Shown: positions 17,335 through 26,808 of the stretch, piece after piece
How positions within the stretch are numbered: the first letter of the stretch is position 1
How the letters are laid out: the number at the start of each line of letters is the position of its first letter
Origin: Pseudodonghicola flavimaris
GTDB lineage: Bacteria > Pseudomonadota > Alphaproteobacteria > Rhodobacterales > Rhodobacteraceae
Reading direction: 5' to 3'
DNA: 64,000 nt
Assembly (NCBI RefSeq): GCF_030164425.1
Contig: NZ_JASNJD010000015.1
Location: 46,587-110,586 of the forward strand
Program-made: the position numbers and the translations under genes
The notes under the pieces: model-generated
Seen by the model: only the letters and a program-made list of their open reading frames with translations
Told to the model about the DNA's origin: nothing
Database searches by the model: none

Positions 17335-20190
17335 TTGTCCCTTTTCCTGATCGCGGCCCTGCCCTTTATCGGCGCCGTGTTCCCCGCCCTCCTGATCCGT
17401 GCCGGACGCAATGCCGCCTCGCTCTCGACCGGAGCGGTCACCCTGCTGGCCCTGGTCGGTCTTCTGGTCCATGCCCCCGCAGTGCTGCGCGGCGAGGTCG
17501 TCACCTCCCGGTTCGACTGGCTTCCCGATCTCGGGCTGAATGCGAACTTCCAGCTCGACGGGCTCGGGCTGCTGTTCGCGACGCTGATCCTCGGCATCGG
17601 GTTGCTGATCATCACCTACGCGCGCTTCTATCTGAGCCGCGAGGACCCGATGGGCCAGTTCTACAGCTATCTGCTGATGTTCCAGGGCGCGATGGTGGGC
17701 ATCGTTCTGAGCGACAACATCCTGCTTTTGCTGATTTTCTGGGAACTGACCTCGCTCTCCTCCTTCCTGCTGATCGGCTATTGGAAACATCTGCCCGAAG
17801 GCCGCCAGGGCGCCCGGATGGCACTGACGGTGACCGGCGCCGGCGGGCTTTCGATGATCGCCGGCATGCTAATCCTGGGCCATATCGCCGGCAGCTACGA
17901 CCTGAGCGTGATCCTTCAGCACAAGGAGCTGATCCAGGCCTCGCCGCTCTATGCACCGGCGCTGATCCTGATCCTGCTGGGCTGTTTCACCAAATCGGCG
18001 CAATTCCCCTTCCACTTCTGGTTGCCGCACGCGATGGCCGCCCCCACCCCGGTGTCGGCCTATCTGCATTCGGCCACCATGGTGAAGGCGGGGCTGTTCC
18101 TGATGGCGCGGATGTGGCCAGTGCTGTCGGGCACCGATCTGTGGTTCTACATCGTCGGCAGCATCGGGCTGATCACGATGGTGCTGGGGGCGGTCATCGC
18201 GCTCTTCAAGGACGATCTTAAGGCGTTGCTGGCCTTCTCCACCGTCAGCCACCTGGGCCTGATCACCATGCTGCTGGGCTTCGGCACCGAGGCCGCCGCG
18301 GTGGCCGCGGTCTTCCACATCATCAACCACGCCACCTTCAAGGCGGCGCTGTTCATGAATGCGGGCATCGTCGATCACGAGACCCATACCCGCGATATCA
18401 AGCTGCTGGGCGGGCTGCGTCACCTGATGCCGGTGACCTTCACACTGGCCGGGATCGCGGCGCTGTCGATGGCCGGCATCCCGCCCTTCAACGGGTTCCT
18501 GTCGAAGGAGATGATGCTGGAGGCCGCCGCCCATACCGACTGGGCCGGGGTGGCCTGGCTGGTGCCGGCGCTGGCGGTCTTCGGCGCGCTGTTCTCCGTC
18601 GCCTATTCGCTGCGCTATATCGCCCATGTGTTCCTGGGCAAGAAACGGCATGATTATCCCAGTCACCCGCATGATCCCGGCCCCGGCCTGTGGCTGCCGC
18701 CCGCAGTTCTGGTGACGCTGGTGGTGCTGATCGGCCTGTTTCCCAACGCCATCGCCACGCCGCTGGTGACCGCGGCGGCAACGGCGGTGACCGGACATGA
18801 GGTGCATTTCCACCCGGCGCTCTGGCACGGGCTGACCCCGGCGCTCTACATGTCCATCGTGGCGGTGCTGGGCGGTCTGCTGCTCCTGGCCCTGCACCGG
18901 GGTGCGCTCGCGGTCTGGAACAACCTGCCCCGCCCCGAGGCGAAGGTGATCTTCGATGCCCTGGTCCGCGGCCTCACTCAGGCCAGCCGGGGCATCACCG
19001 ACGGGCTGCACAACGGATCGCTGACCCGCTACGCAGTGATCTTCCTGATCTTCACCATGGGTCTTGGCTGGTATGCCTTCAGCACCGGCGCCTTCGGCCC
19101 GGAAACCCATGAGACGCTGCCGATCACCGCGATGCCGCTGCTCGGCTGGTTCTGCCTCGTCGGCTCGTCGCTTTGCGTCGTCGCCTTCCACCACAACCGG
19201 CTGCTGTCGCTGGTGCTGATCGGGGTCACCGGGCTGATGGTATCGCTGAGCTTCAGCTATCTCTCCGCCCCCGACCTGGCGCTGACCCAGATCTCGGTCG
19301 AGGTGGTGACAATCATCCTGCTCTTGCTGGCGCTGAACTTCCTGCCGCAGGAAACGCCGCGTGAAAGCAGCCCGGCGCGCCGGATCCGCGATATCGCCAT
19401 CTCGGTCACCGCCGGTCTGGGCATGGGCGGGCTGATCTATGCGATGATGACCCGCGATTTCGCCATGCCGTCGATTTCCGAGTATCACCTGGCCAATTCC
19501 TACAAGGGCGGCGGTGGCACCAATGTGGTGAACGTGATCCTGGTGGACTTCCGCGGCTTCGACACCTTCGGCGAGATCACCGTGCTGGGCATCGCCGCGA
19601 TCATCATCTTCGCGATCACCGAGGCGACGCTGGGCAGCCGGGTCCGCGCGCGGCTGCTGAACCGCAAACCGTGGAAGCCGCTGGCCGGTGACGCCCACCC
19701 GCTGATGATGGTGGTGGCGACCCGGATGATGATGCCGATCGCCTTCATGGTGGCGGCCTATATCTTCTTCCGCGGCCACAACCTGCCGGGCGGCGGCTTC
19801 ATCGCCGGGCTGATCGCGGCCATCGCCGTCATCATGCAATACATGGCCTCTGGCTTCGGCTGGGCGGCGGAACGTCAGAAACTGCCCTATCACGGCATCA
19901 TCGGCACCGGTGTGCTGGTCGCCGCGGTGACCGGCATGGGCGCCTGGTTCAACGGGCTGCCCTTCCTGACCAGCGCCTTCGGCTATGTGCACCTGCCCTT
20001 CCTGGAGGAATTCGAACTGGCCACTGCCGCGCTCTTCGATCTGGGCGTCTTCCTGGCCGTCTGGGGCGCCGTGCTGCTCGCCCTGCAGAGCCTGTCGCGC
20101 TATGCGTGGCAGCCCGGCATCGCCAGCGAACACCCGATGGACATCAACCCCGAGCGCGACGACGCCGAAATCGAACAAGAGGGACACTGA
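17335..20190 (+). CDS. mrpA: Mrp/Pha Na+(K+)/H+ antiporter, fused A-B subunit
   Basis: The 951-residue membrane protein has a NuoL-like N-terminal half with many helices: SSFLLIGYWKHLPEGRQGARM, FHFWLPHAMAAPTPVSAYLHS and HLGLITMLLGFGT. A C-terminal MrpB-type domain contains FFRGHNLPGGGFIAGLIAA near residue 815. The A-B fusion is typical of the proteobacterial group. The start is TTG, supported by GGAGA 6 bases upstream. It is the first gene of a complete A(B)CDEFG operon that exports Na+ or K+ in exchange for protons, giving alkali and salt tolerance. Confidence 0.93.
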   Translation: MSLFLIAALPFIGAVFPALLIRAGRNAASLSTGAVTLLALVGLLVHAPAVLRGEVVTSRFDWLPDLGLNANFQLDGLGLLFATLILGIGLLIITYARFYLSREDPMGQFYSYLLMFQGAMVGIVLSDNILLLLIFWELTSLSSFLLIGYWKHLPEGRQGARMALTVTGAGGLSMIAGMLILGHIAGSYDLSVILQHKELIQASPLYAPALILILLGCFTKSAQFPFHFWLPHAMAAPTPVSAYLHSATMVKAGLFLMARMWPVLSGTDLWFYIVGSIGLITMVLGAVIALFKDDLKALLAFSTVSHLGLITMLLGFGTEAAAVAAVFHIINHATFKAALFMNAGIVDHETHTRDIKLLGGLRHLMPVTFTLAGIAALSMAGIPPFNGFLSKEMMLEAAAHTDWAGVAWLVPALAVFGALFSVAYSLRYIAHVFLGKKRHDYPSHPHDPGPGLWLPPAVLVTLVVLIGLFPNAIATPLVTAAATAVTGHEVHFHPALWHGLTPALYMSIVAVLGGLLLLALHRGALAVWNNLPRPEAKVIFDALVRGLTQASRGITDGLHNGSLTRYAVIFLIFTMGLGWYAFSTGAFGPETHETLPITAMPLLGWFCLVGSSLCVVAFHHNRLLSLVLIGVTGLMVSLSFSYLSAPDLALTQISVEVVTIILLLLALNFLPQETPRESSPARRIRDIAISVTAGLGMGGLIYAMMTRDFAMPSISEYHLANSYKGGGGTNVVNVILVDFRGFDTFGEITVLGIAAIIIFAITEATLGSRVRARLLNRKPWKPLAGDAHPLMMVVATRMMMPIAFMVAAYIFFRGHNLPGGGFIAGLIAAIAVIMQYMASGFGWAAERQKLPYHGIIGTGVLVAAVTGMGAWFNGLPFLTSAFGYVHLPFLEEFELATAALFDLGVFLAVWGAVLLALQSLSRYAWQPGIASEHPMDINPERDDAEIEQEGH

Positions 20191-20194
20191 ACAG

Positions 20195-20548
20195 ATGGAG
20201 CTCCTTCTGGCCAGCGCGGTCGGCATCCTGACCGCCGGCGGCATCTACCTGATCCTGCGGCAACGCACCTTCCCGGTGATCATCGGCCTGTCGCTTCTGT
20301 CTTACGCGGTGAACCTGTTTTTGTTCGCCACCGGCCGGCTGGCACTGAACCAGCCGCCGATCCTGAACAAATACGCCGAGGTCGGCTATACCGACCCGCT
20401 GCCGCAGGCGCTGGTGCTGACCGCAATCGTGATTTCCTTCGGGATGACGGCCGTGGTGCTGATGATGGCGCTAAGCGCCTATCTGGCGTCGAAGGATGAC
20501 CGGATCGACATGACCGACAGCGACGCGCAGGGGGGAGAGGACGCATGA
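20195..20548 (+). CDS. mrpC: Mrp antiporter subunit C
   Basis: This 117-residue NuoK-like protein has three membrane segments: LLLASAVGILTAGGIYLIL, VIIGLSLLSYAVNLFLF and PLPQALVLTAIVISFGMTA. The last of these is the hallmark of MrpC/MnhC. It starts 4 bases after mrpA and overlaps mrpD by ATGA. Confidence 0.93.
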   Translation: MELLLASAVGILTAGGIYLILRQRTFPVIIGLSLLSYAVNLFLFATGRLALNQPPILNKYAEVGYTDPLPQALVLTAIVISFGMTAVVLMMALSAYLASKDDRIDMTDSDAQGGEDA

Positions 20549-22095
20549 GCCACCTGATCATCCTGCCCATCGTGCTGCCGGCCCTGGTCGGCCCCTTCAT
20601 CCTGATGGCGATCCGCTTTCACAGCGATCTGCAACGGGTGTTCTCGATCGCCTCGGTCGTGCTGCTGAACCTGATCGCGGTGACGCTGCTGACCCGCACC
20701 CTGGACGGCAGCATCGAGGTCTACAGGCTCGGCGACTGGCCGGCGCCCTTCGGCATCGTGCTGGTGCTGGACCGGCTGTCGGCGATGATGGTGCTGCTGA
20801 CCACGGTGCTGGCGCTGCCGGTGCTGCTCTATGCCATCGGCTCGGGGTGGGACACCCGCGGACGGCATTTCCATGCCCTGTTCCAGTTCCAGCTGATGGG
20901 CATTCTCGGCGCGTTCCTGACCGGCGACGCCTTCAACCTCTTCGTCTTCTTCGAAGTGCTGCTGATCGCCTCCTACGGGCTGATGATTCATGGCGGCGGC
21001 TCGGTGCGGCTGCGCGCCGGGGTGCAGTATGTGGTCTATAACCTGATCGGCTCCAGCCTGTTCCTGATCGCGCTCGGCACGCTCTATTCGGTGACCGGGA
21101 CGCTCAACATGGCCGATCTGGCGGTGCGGGTCGCGACTTTGCCGGCCGAGGACACCTCGCTGATCCGGGTCGGTGCGGTGCTGCTTCTGCTGGTCTTCGC
21201 CATCAAGGCCGCCGTCCTGCCGCTGCATTTCTGGCTGCCGGCCTCCTATGCCAATGCCCCTGCCCCGGTCGCCGCGCTCTTCGCGATCATGACCAAGGTG
21301 GGCGCCTATGCGATCATCCGCATGTACACGCTGGTCTTCGGCCCCGACGTTCCGGTGGCCGAAGGGCTGGCCGGCGACTGGCTTCTGCCGGCGGCACTGC
21401 TGACGCTGGCGGCCGGCTCCATCGGTATTCTCGGCACCCGCGAGATCGGCCGGCTGGTGGCCTTCGGCGCCATCGCCTCGATGGGCACCCTGCTGATCGC
21501 CATCGCGCTGTTCACGCCACAGGCCACCGCGGCGGCGCTTTATTACACCATCCACTCGACCCTGACCGCTGCGCTGCTGTTCCTGGTCGCCGATCTGGTG
21601 ATGGAACGGCGCGGCGGCGCGCTGAGCCCGCGGCCGGTGATGCCGCAGAACGGGCTGATCGCGGCGCTGTTCTTCGCCGGGGCCATCGCCATGGCCGGGA
21701 TGCCGCCACTGTCCGGCTTCGTCGGCAAGCTTCTGGTGATGGATGCCGCCCGCGGCGACGCCTGGGTCTGGACCATCTGGGCAGTGATCCTGATCACTTC
21801 GCTGATCACCATCATGGGGCTCAGCCGTGCCGGCAGCCTGGTGTTCTGGAAGGCCCACGACCGCAGCGTGACCCCGCCCGAGACCGAGGAGGAAACCGAC
21901 ATCGGCCAGCCGCTGACGCCCGAACTGGCGCCCGAACCGGTGCCGGGGCTGGCCTTCGTCGCGGCCTTCGCCCTGCTGGCCGGTCTGGTCCTGCTGACGG
22001 TTCTGGCCGGTCCGATCCTGAAGTTCACCGAAGCCACCGCCGCCCAGCTCTATGCGCCGGCGGATTACATCCAATCCGTTCTGCAGAGGCCCTGA
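20545..22095 (+). CDS. mrpD: Mrp antiporter subunit D
   Basis: The 516-residue NuoM/N-like proton-channel subunit contains LMGILGAFLTGDAFNLFVFF, LPLHFWLPASYANAPAPVAAL and AGMPPLSGFVGKLLV, all conserved in MrpD. A charged loop near residue 445 (PETEEETD) precedes the last helices. MrpA and MrpD are thought to form the ion paths of the complex. Confidence 0.94.
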   Translation: MSHLIILPIVLPALVGPFILMAIRFHSDLQRVFSIASVVLLNLIAVTLLTRTLDGSIEVYRLGDWPAPFGIVLVLDRLSAMMVLLTTVLALPVLLYAIGSGWDTRGRHFHALFQFQLMGILGAFLTGDAFNLFVFFEVLLIASYGLMIHGGGSVRLRAGVQYVVYNLIGSSLFLIALGTLYSVTGTLNMADLAVRVATLPAEDTSLIRVGAVLLLLVFAIKAAVLPLHFWLPASYANAPAPVAALFAIMTKVGAYAIIRMYTLVFGPDVPVAEGLAGDWLLPAALLTLAAGSIGILGTREIGRLVAFGAIASMGTLLIAIALFTPQATAAALYYTIHSTLTAALLFLVADLVMERRGGALSPRPVMPQNGLIAALFFAGAIAMAGMPPLSGFVGKLLVMDAARGDAWVWTIWAVILITSLITIMGLSRAGSLVFWKAHDRSVTPPETEEETDIGQPLTPELAPEPVPGLAFVAAFALLAGLVLLTVLAGPILKFTEATAAQLYAPADYIQSVLQRP

Positions 22096-22098
22096 CCC

Positions 22099-22596
22099 AT
22101 GCGCATGTTTGCCCGGATCTTTCCGCACCCGCTGCTGACCGGCCTTCTGACGCTGGTCTGGCTGCTGCTGGTCAACCGCTATTCGATCAACTCGCTGCTG
22201 TTCGGGCTGCTGCTGGGGACGGTGATCCCCTTCATCACCCGCCCCTACTGGCCCGACCGGCCGGCGCTGCGCAATCCGCTGAAGATCCTCGCCTATCTGC
22301 TGATCGTGATCTGGGATATCGTGGTGGCCAACTTCACCGTCGCCCGGATCGTGCTGTTCAAGTCGAATGCCAGCCGCCACCCGGCCTGGATCACCATTCC
22401 GCTTGAGCTGCGCAAGCCCGAGGCGATCACCGTGCTGGCCGGCACCATCACCCTGACGCCGGGCACCGTCAGCGCCGACCTGTCGGCCGAGGGGCACTAT
22501 TTGCTGGTGCATTGCCTGGATGCCCCCGATCCCGACGCCGTGCGCGACGAGATCAAGACCCGGTACGAGCGCCGCCTGATGGAGATTTTCGAATGA
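22099..22596 (+). CDS. mrpE: Mrp antiporter subunit E
   Basis: The 165-residue protein has the MrpE layout: N-terminal membrane helices (LLTLVWLLLVNRYSINSLLFG) and a cytoplasmic domain containing TVLAGTITLTPGTVSADLS. It starts 3 bases after mrpD and overlaps mrpF by ATGA. Confidence 0.92.
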   Translation: MRMFARIFPHPLLTGLLTLVWLLLVNRYSINSLLFGLLLGTVIPFITRPYWPDRPALRNPLKILAYLLIVIWDIVVANFTVARIVLFKSNASRHPAWITIPLELRKPEAITVLAGTITLTPGTVSADLSAEGHYLLVHCLDAPDPDAVRDEIKTRYERRLMEIFE

Positions 22597-22865
22597 TCCT
22601 GACCTATGCCATCTTTTTCGCCACCGGCTGTTTCGCCATCGCGCTGCTGCTGAACCTGTGGAAAATCGCCACCGCCGAGGGTGTCGGCGACCGGGTGCTG
22701 GCGCTGGATACCATGGTGATCAACGCCATCGCCCTGCTGATCCTCTACGGGCTGGCCAACGGCACCGAGATCTTCTTCGAGGCCGCGATGATCGTCGCCA
22801 TGCTCGGCTTCGTGTCGACGGTCGCCTATGCGCGCTTCATGCTGCGCGGCAATATCATCGAGTGA
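22593..22865 (+). CDS. mrpF: Mrp antiporter subunit F
   Basis: The 90-residue protein has three hydrophobic segments and the MrpF motif GDRVLALDTMVINAIALLIL at about residues 35-54. It overlaps the end of mrpE by 4 bases, and mrpG follows after 13 bases. Confidence 0.92.
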   Translation: MILTYAIFFATGCFAIALLLNLWKIATAEGVGDRVLALDTMVINAIALLILYGLANGTEIFFEAAMIVAMLGFVSTVAYARFMLRGNIIE

Positions 22866-22878
22866 GGGGAGCCGGACG

Positions 22879-23274
22879 ATGTCACAGATCTTCGAATATC
22901 TGATCGCCGCCGCCCTGGTTCTGGGCGGCATCTTCGGGCTGGTCGGCTCCTTCGGGCTGGTCAAGCTGAACGATCCGATGTCCCGGCTGCATGCGCCGAC
23001 CAAGGCCACGACGCTGGGGGTCGGCGGTGTGCTGATCGCCTCGATGATCCATGCGATCGCCTCCGAGGGGCACCTGTCCTGGCATGAACTCCTGATCACG
23101 CTGTTTCTGTTCCTGACCGCGCCGATCACCGCGAATTTCATCGCCAAGGCGCATATTCACCGTCACGAGACGCCGCAGAGCCTGCCGCCCGCCGGCGAGG
23201 ACGGGCTCTGGGCCACCCATGATGTGCCGGCCTCGCCCGAAGCGGCGCCGACCGCGCCCCTCGCCCGGGACTGA
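22879..23274 (+). CDS. mrpG: Mrp antiporter subunit G
   Basis: The 131-residue protein contains GLVKLNDPMSRLHAPTKATT, the diagnostic MrpG signature, with three membrane segments. A Pro/Ala-rich hydrophilic C-terminal tail follows (about 30 residues). It starts at the ATG after GGGGAGCCGGACG. The selD fusion begins 2 bases after its stop, so selD may be co-transcribed. Confidence 0.92.
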   Translation: MSQIFEYLIAAALVLGGIFGLVGSFGLVKLNDPMSRLHAPTKATTLGVGGVLIASMIHAIASEGHLSWHELLITLFLFLTAPITANFIAKAHIHRHETPQSLPPAGEDGLWATHDVPASPEAAPTAPLARD

Positions 23275-23276
23275 TC

Positions 23277-25439
23277 ATGCAGGGGAGGCCGCCGGTTCCG
23301 CTGACCCGCGATCTGGTGCTGGTGGGCGGCGGCCATGCCCATGCGCTGGTGCTGAGGATGTGGGGCATGGACCCGCTGCCCGGCACCCGGGTGACGGTGA
23401 TCAACCCCGGCCCCACCGCGCCCTACTCCGGTATGTTACCGGGCTTTGTCGCCGGCCATTACCGGCGCGACGATCTCGATATCGATCTGGTGCGCCTGGC
23501 GCGCTTCGCCGGCGCCCGGGTGGTCCTGGGCCAATGCGAGGGGATCGATCCGGCGGCACGGCTGATCCATGTGCCGGGGCGGCCGCCGATCGGCTATGAT
23601 CTCTGTTCGGTCAATGTCGGCATCACCTCGACCATGCCGGCGTTGCCAGGGTTCGCCGAACATGCGGTGCCCGCCAAGCCGCTCGGCCCCTTCGCCAGCC
23701 GCTGGTCTGCCTATCTGGCGGCAGAGGGACCGGCGCGGGTGGCGGTGATCGGCGGCGGCGTCGCCGGGGCCGAGCTGATCCTGGCCATGGCCCATGCGCT
23801 GAAGGCCCGCGGCCGCCCGGCCGAACTGGTGCTTGTCGAGCGCGCCCGCGCGCTGTCGGCGCTGGGACGTGCCGCCGCCGGCCCGCTGCGGGCGGCGCTG
23901 GCCGCTCATGGGGTGACGATCCGCGAGGGGGTGGAGATCGCCGCGATCGGGCCAGATGGGTTGCGGCTCGCGGATGGCACGCGGATCGCGGCCGATTTCA
24001 TCACCGGGGCCGCCGGCGCCCGTCCCTATGACTGGATCGCCGACACCGGGTTGCGGCTGCACGATGGGTTCATCGCCGTCGATGAATATCTGCAAAGCAG
24101 CGATCCGGCGATCTTCGCCGCCGGCGATTGCGCCCACCTGAGCGCGGCACCACGGCCCAAGGCCGGGGTCTATGCGGTGCGCGAGGCGCCGGTCCTACTG
24201 GCCAACCTGCGCACCCGGCTGTCGGAGACGGGTCCGCTCAGGCGCTACCGGCCACAAAAGGATTACCTCAAGCTGATCTCGCTCGGCGGCCAGTCGGCGC
24301 TGGGAGAGAAATGGGGCCTGCCGTTCTCCGGCCCCGCCATCTGGCGCTGGAAGAACCGGATCGACCAGCGGTTCATGGACCGGTTCCGCGCCCTGCCGGC
24401 AATGGCACCGCCGGCGCCGCCCGCGCTGCGGACCGCCGGCGCCGAGGAGTTGCCACAGAAACCGATGTGCGGCGGCTGCGGCGCCAAGGTCGGGCGCGGT
24501 GCGCTGCGGGCGGCGCTGGCCGGGCTGCCCGGCGGGCTGCGCCGCGACGTGACACCGCTGCCCGGCGACGACGCCGCGCTGCTGCATATCGGCGGCCAGC
24601 GGCAGGTGCTGACCACCGACCACCTGCGCGCCTTCACCGAGGACCCGGTGACGATGACCCGGATCGCCGCGGTTCACGCGCTTGGTGATATCTGGGCAAT
24701 GGGAGCGACGCCGCAGGCCGCCACGGTTACCCTGATCCTGCCGCGCATGTCCCCTGCCCTGCAGCGCCGCAGCCTGTCCGAGATCATGACCGCCGCCGAT
24801 GCCGTGCTGCGCGCGGCGGGGGCCGAGATCGCCGGCGGCCACAGTTCCATGGGCGAGGAGATGACCATCGGCTTCACCCTGACCGGGCTTTTGAACCGGG
24901 CGCCGATCACCCTCGCCGGTGGCCGGCCCGGCGATGCGCTGGTGCTGACCAAGCCGATCGGCACCGGGGTGCTGATGGCGGCCGAGATGCAGGGGGCGGC
25001 GCGCGGGGCCTGGATCGCCGCGGCCTTCGACCGGATGACCAAACCGCAAGGCGACGCGGCGCAGGTCCTGGCGAACGCCCATGCGATGACCGATGTCACC
25101 GGCTTCGGCCTGGCCGGCCATCTGCTGAATATCTGCGAAGCCTCGGGCCTGGCGGCGACGCTGGAGCTGACCGCCGTGCCGCTGCTGGAGGGTGCGCTGG
25201 AGCTGTCGCGCGCCGGCCATCGCTCCACGCTCTATGACGACAACAAGGCGCTGCTACCGGATCTGCCGGACGATCCGCTGAGCGCCCTGCTGTTCGATCC
25301 GCAGACCGCCGGCGGCCTGCTCGCCGCGATCCCGGCAGCAGAGGCCGCAGAGACCGTCGCCGCCCTGCAGCGCGCCGGCTATGCCGCAGCCCGGATCGGC
25401 GCCCTGTCGGCCGGCCCCCCCGGCATCCACCTGACCTGA
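23277..25439 (+). CDS. selD: Selenide, water dikinase fused to an FAD/NAD oxidoreductase
   Basis: The 720-residue protein has two parts. Residues 1-385 are a pyridine nucleotide-disulfide/NDH-like flavoprotein with FAD motif LVLVGGGHAHALVL, NAD motif VAVIGGGVAGAELIL and IFAAGDCAHL. Residues from about 395 are SelD: MCGGCGAKVGRG bears the active-site Cys region, then PGDDAAL, FTEDPVTMTRIAAVHALGDI and DVTGFGLAGHLL. SelD makes selenophosphate from selenide and ATP. The flavoprotein part may deliver reducing power or selenide; that is inference. It faces mnmH, which uses selenophosphate. Confidence 0.93.
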   Translation: MQGRPPVPLTRDLVLVGGGHAHALVLRMWGMDPLPGTRVTVINPGPTAPYSGMLPGFVAGHYRRDDLDIDLVRLARFAGARVVLGQCEGIDPAARLIHVPGRPPIGYDLCSVNVGITSTMPALPGFAEHAVPAKPLGPFASRWSAYLAAEGPARVAVIGGGVAGAELILAMAHALKARGRPAELVLVERARALSALGRAAAGPLRAALAAHGVTIREGVEIAAIGPDGLRLADGTRIAADFITGAAGARPYDWIADTGLRLHDGFIAVDEYLQSSDPAIFAAGDCAHLSAAPRPKAGVYAVREAPVLLANLRTRLSETGPLRRYRPQKDYLKLISLGGQSALGEKWGLPFSGPAIWRWKNRIDQRFMDRFRALPAMAPPAPPALRTAGAEELPQKPMCGGCGAKVGRGALRAALAGLPGGLRRDVTPLPGDDAALLHIGGQRQVLTTDHLRAFTEDPVTMTRIAAVHALGDIWAMGATPQAATVTLILPRMSPALQRRSLSEIMTAADAVLRAAGAEIAGGHSSMGEEMTIGFTLTGLLNRAPITLAGGRPGDALVLTKPIGTGVLMAAEMQGAARGAWIAAAFDRMTKPQGDAAQVLANAHAMTDVTGFGLAGHLLNICEASGLAATLELTAVPLLEGALELSRAGHRSTLYDDNKALLPDLPDDPLSALLFDPQTAGGLLAAIPAAEAAETVAALQRAGYAAARIGALSAGPPGIHLT

Positions 25440-25464
25440 GCCCGCCAGACCTGAGCCCCCCGGA

Positions 25465-26523
25465 TCAGCCCGCCCAGGTCTCCACGATCTGCTCCACTTC
25501 CGCCGCAAGGCGATCGATGCCGGCGGCATCGAGCCGCCCGGCCTGCACCCGGGCCAGAACCTCCGCCCCGATGGCGCGGCGGGACTTGTCGTAGGAGGGG
25601 TCGTAATGCTGGTCCATCAGGGCCCGGGTCACCCCGGCCTTGTCGCCCGCCGCGATCAGCGCCGCCCAGCCATCGACCACCGCATGCCCGCGATGCGCCC
25701 GCAGCGGATCGAGCCGGTCGGTGAGCCGCGCCCCATCCGACAGGATGTCGTCATAGGCGGCCACCAGATAGGCAGCCCGCGCCGAAAGCGGCGCCGAGAC
25801 CTCGATCCGTGGCGCGCGTTTCATCGCCGCCCAGAGCGCCGGCGGCAGGATGCGTGCGCCGATCTTGCTGGATTCCGCCTCCACCACCACCGGGCGGGCC
25901 GGATCGAGCGCCATCAGCGCACCGACCAGCGCCGATTCGAAGCCTTTCTGGCTGGGTTGCGGCGTCTCCATCTCGCCCAGCAGCGACCCGCGATGCGCCG
26001 CCAGCCCTTCGAGATCGAGCACCTGCACCCCGCGCCCGGAGAGCCGGTGCAACACATCGGTCTTGGCGGTGCCGGTATAGCCATCGAGCAGGATAAGCCG
26101 ATGGGGCAGCTCCGCATCGTAGAGCGCGCGATAAACCAGCCGGCGATAGGTCTGATAGCCGCCCTGGATGCTGTCGGCCCGCCAGCCGATCTGTCCCAGC
26201 ATCCAGGAAAACGACCCCGAGCGCTGCCCGCCGCGCCAGCAGTAGACCAGCGGCCGCCAGCCGCCCGCATAGCCCTGCAGCGCGGTTTCGATGTGATGCG
26301 CGGCGTTGCGAAACACCAGCGCCGCCCCCAGCTTGCGGGCCAGGAACGGGCTTTGCTGCTTGTAGATCGTGCCGACGCGGGCGCGTTCCTCGTTATCGAG
26401 AACCGGCAGGCTGATCGCGCCCGGCAGGTGGTCCTCGGCATATTCGGCGGGGCTGCGGACATCGATCACGGTGTCGAACCCGTGCGCGAAGAGGTCGGCG
26501 AGCGTGGTGAAGGCGATTGGCAT
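25465..26523 (-). CDS. mnmH: tRNA 2-selenouridine synthase
   Basis: The 352-residue protein has an N-terminal rhodanese domain (FDTVIDVRSPAEYAEDHLPG; active-site loop YCWRGGQRSGSFS near residue 96). A P-loop domain follows (LLDGYTGTAKTDVLHRL near residue 148). It swaps sulfur for selenium at the tRNA wobble uridine. The Walker A reads GYTGTAKT, with Ala in place of the usual Gly before Lys. It is convergent with selD with 25 bases between stops, so the selenium donor and user genes sit together. No selA or selB is in view. Confidence 0.93.
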   Translation of the reverse strand: MPIAFTTLADLFAHGFDTVIDVRSPAEYAEDHLPGAISLPVLDNEERARVGTIYKQQSPFLARKLGAALVFRNAAHHIETALQGYAGGWRPLVYCWRGGQRSGSFSWMLGQIGWRADSIQGGYQTYRRLVYRALYDAELPHRLILLDGYTGTAKTDVLHRLSGRGVQVLDLEGLAAHRGSLLGEMETPQPSQKGFESALVGALMALDPARPVVVEAESSKIGARILPPALWAAMKRAPRIEVSAPLSARAAYLVAAYDDILSDGARLTDRLDPLRAHRGHAVVDGWAALIAAGDKAGVTRALMDQHYDPSYDKSRRAIGAEVLARVQAGRLDAAGIDRLAAEVEQIVETWAG

Positions 26524-26670
26524 GGCCGAGACTTAGCGCGCCGGTCGCCGCAGGGGAAGCCGGCACGGTAACCTCGGGGGAGGATTGGCGCGCCCCGCGC
26601 CGGGGTGCGCGGGTGCTGGGCGGATCAGGGGGCTGTCCGCCCCCTGGTTGCGCGCCGCGCAAATTCACCC

Positions 26671-26696
26671 CCGGGGATATTTCGGACCAGAACAAG
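26671..26696 (+). repeat. Extragenic repeat motif, copy A
   Basis: CCGGGGATATTTCGGACC followed by AGAACAAG matches a motif also found at 42171, 42274 and 59113 (approximate consensus CCGGcGgGgTATTT, then GgcCAGAAaAAG). This copy lies upstream of the MarR gene in a 285-base gap. Its function is unknown. Confidence 0.5.
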
Positions 26697-26808
26697 ACCC
26701 AAGGGCGCCTCCCCCCGGCGGCAAAGCTGCGGGGATCGGCGCCCATTCCCCTGGAGAGGACAGGCTTCTATAGATATGACGATGCGCCGCAGCCGAGGGA
26801 AAGGGCCA

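Noticed and set aside
17869..20244. A 791-codon open frame antisense to mrpA
   Set aside because: Its His/Gln/Asp-rich composition mirrors hydrophobic codons of the antiporter; no signature or ribosome site.
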